Below are positions 63,964-64,000 of a DNA stretch of 64,000 nucleotides, one piece after another. The DNA comes from Tubiluchus corallicola (lineage: Eukaryota > Priapulida > Priapulimorpha > Priapulimorphida > Tubiluchidae). Numbering within the stretch: position 1 is the stretch's first letter; each line of letters opens with the position of its first letter. The stretch covers positions 64,001 through 128,000 of the forward strand of contig JAQGDQ010000216.1 in the NCBI GenBank assembly GCA_030141605.1, written 5' to 3'. Below the pieces are notes generated by a model that saw only the letters and a list, made by a program, of their open reading frames with translations, made no database searches and was not told the DNA's origin. Both the position numbers and the translations under genes were made by a program.

Positions 63964-64000
63964 TGGGCCGGAAGATATATTTGTTTTTAATGATAGGCTT

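Overview
The window looks like a chromosomal piece of a member of the Bacteroidota, most likely Bacteroidales. The grounds are a SusC/SusD pair, several TonB-dependent receptors with CarboxypepD-like N-terminal domains, an NrfHA nitrite reductase pair, a Bacteroidetes-type Crp/Fnr-Hcp pair, -7 boxes of the TAnnTTTG type and weak Shine-Dalgarno sequences. I cannot name a species.

Layout. 1-3955: end of a CusCBA/Czc-type metal efflux operon (RND pump end, TolC-like channel, adaptor with a heavy-metal-binding domain), then a secreted HMA-domain protein. 4045-5227: ruvB and a tRNA-Leu(CAA). 5329-8034: a decayed zone behind the tRNA (SusC-like fragment, broken zinc-type alcohol dehydrogenase, IS110-family element with 19-bp inverted ends). 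8276-11056: a Fic protein and a DUF4143-type ATPase, each with its own repeat or dyad array. 11626-15000: a sulfatase, then a junkyard of a susD remnant, an IS21 remnant and an IS256 element with 8-bp target duplications. 15057-22096: a leucine-rich-repeat lipoprotein and a susC-susD pair. 22168-28582: two small regulators, alanine dehydrogenase, and a biotin-dependent acyl-CoA carboxylase operon (biotin carboxylase, carrier, carboxyltransferase). 28942-35394: valS, a second IS256 copy, serS, and rplU-rpmA. 35858-41140: a 1760-residue repeat lipoprotein (DUF5018-like units plus GLUG repeats). 41454-45485: folK, radC, a probable nickel superoxide dismutase and a broken IS1634-type element. 45586-50913: nrfA, nrfH, a Crp/Fnr regulator and hcp, linked by a shared 16-bp palindrome. 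51043-57573: a TPP-riboswitch-controlled TonB receptor, a Fur-family regulator, purA and pncB. 57537-63755: a composite-transposon-like block made of two dead IS3-type copies in direct orientation around AT-rich cargo (outer-membrane beta-barrel protein, small secreted protein, radical-SAM gene cut inside its cluster motif).

The main structure that ordinary genes do not explain is a family of about 130-bp interspersed repeats. Its ends are inverted (GAGACCTTTGCAA / TTGCAAAGGTCTC). I count eleven full, short or degenerate copies between 13063 and 53984, all between genes: a MITE-like family. Many genes here carry single-base lesions (sulfatase and LRR signal peptides, IS256 copy 1, the IS1634 element, IS3 copy 2). 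These may be real decay or indel errors in the assembly.

Functional links. nrfHA and hcp probably form one nitrite/NO stress regulon under the adjacent Crp/Fnr protein. The TonB receptor after the TPP riboswitch is probably a thiamin or thiamin-precursor importer. All coordinates come from reading the sequence by eye, and no database search was run.
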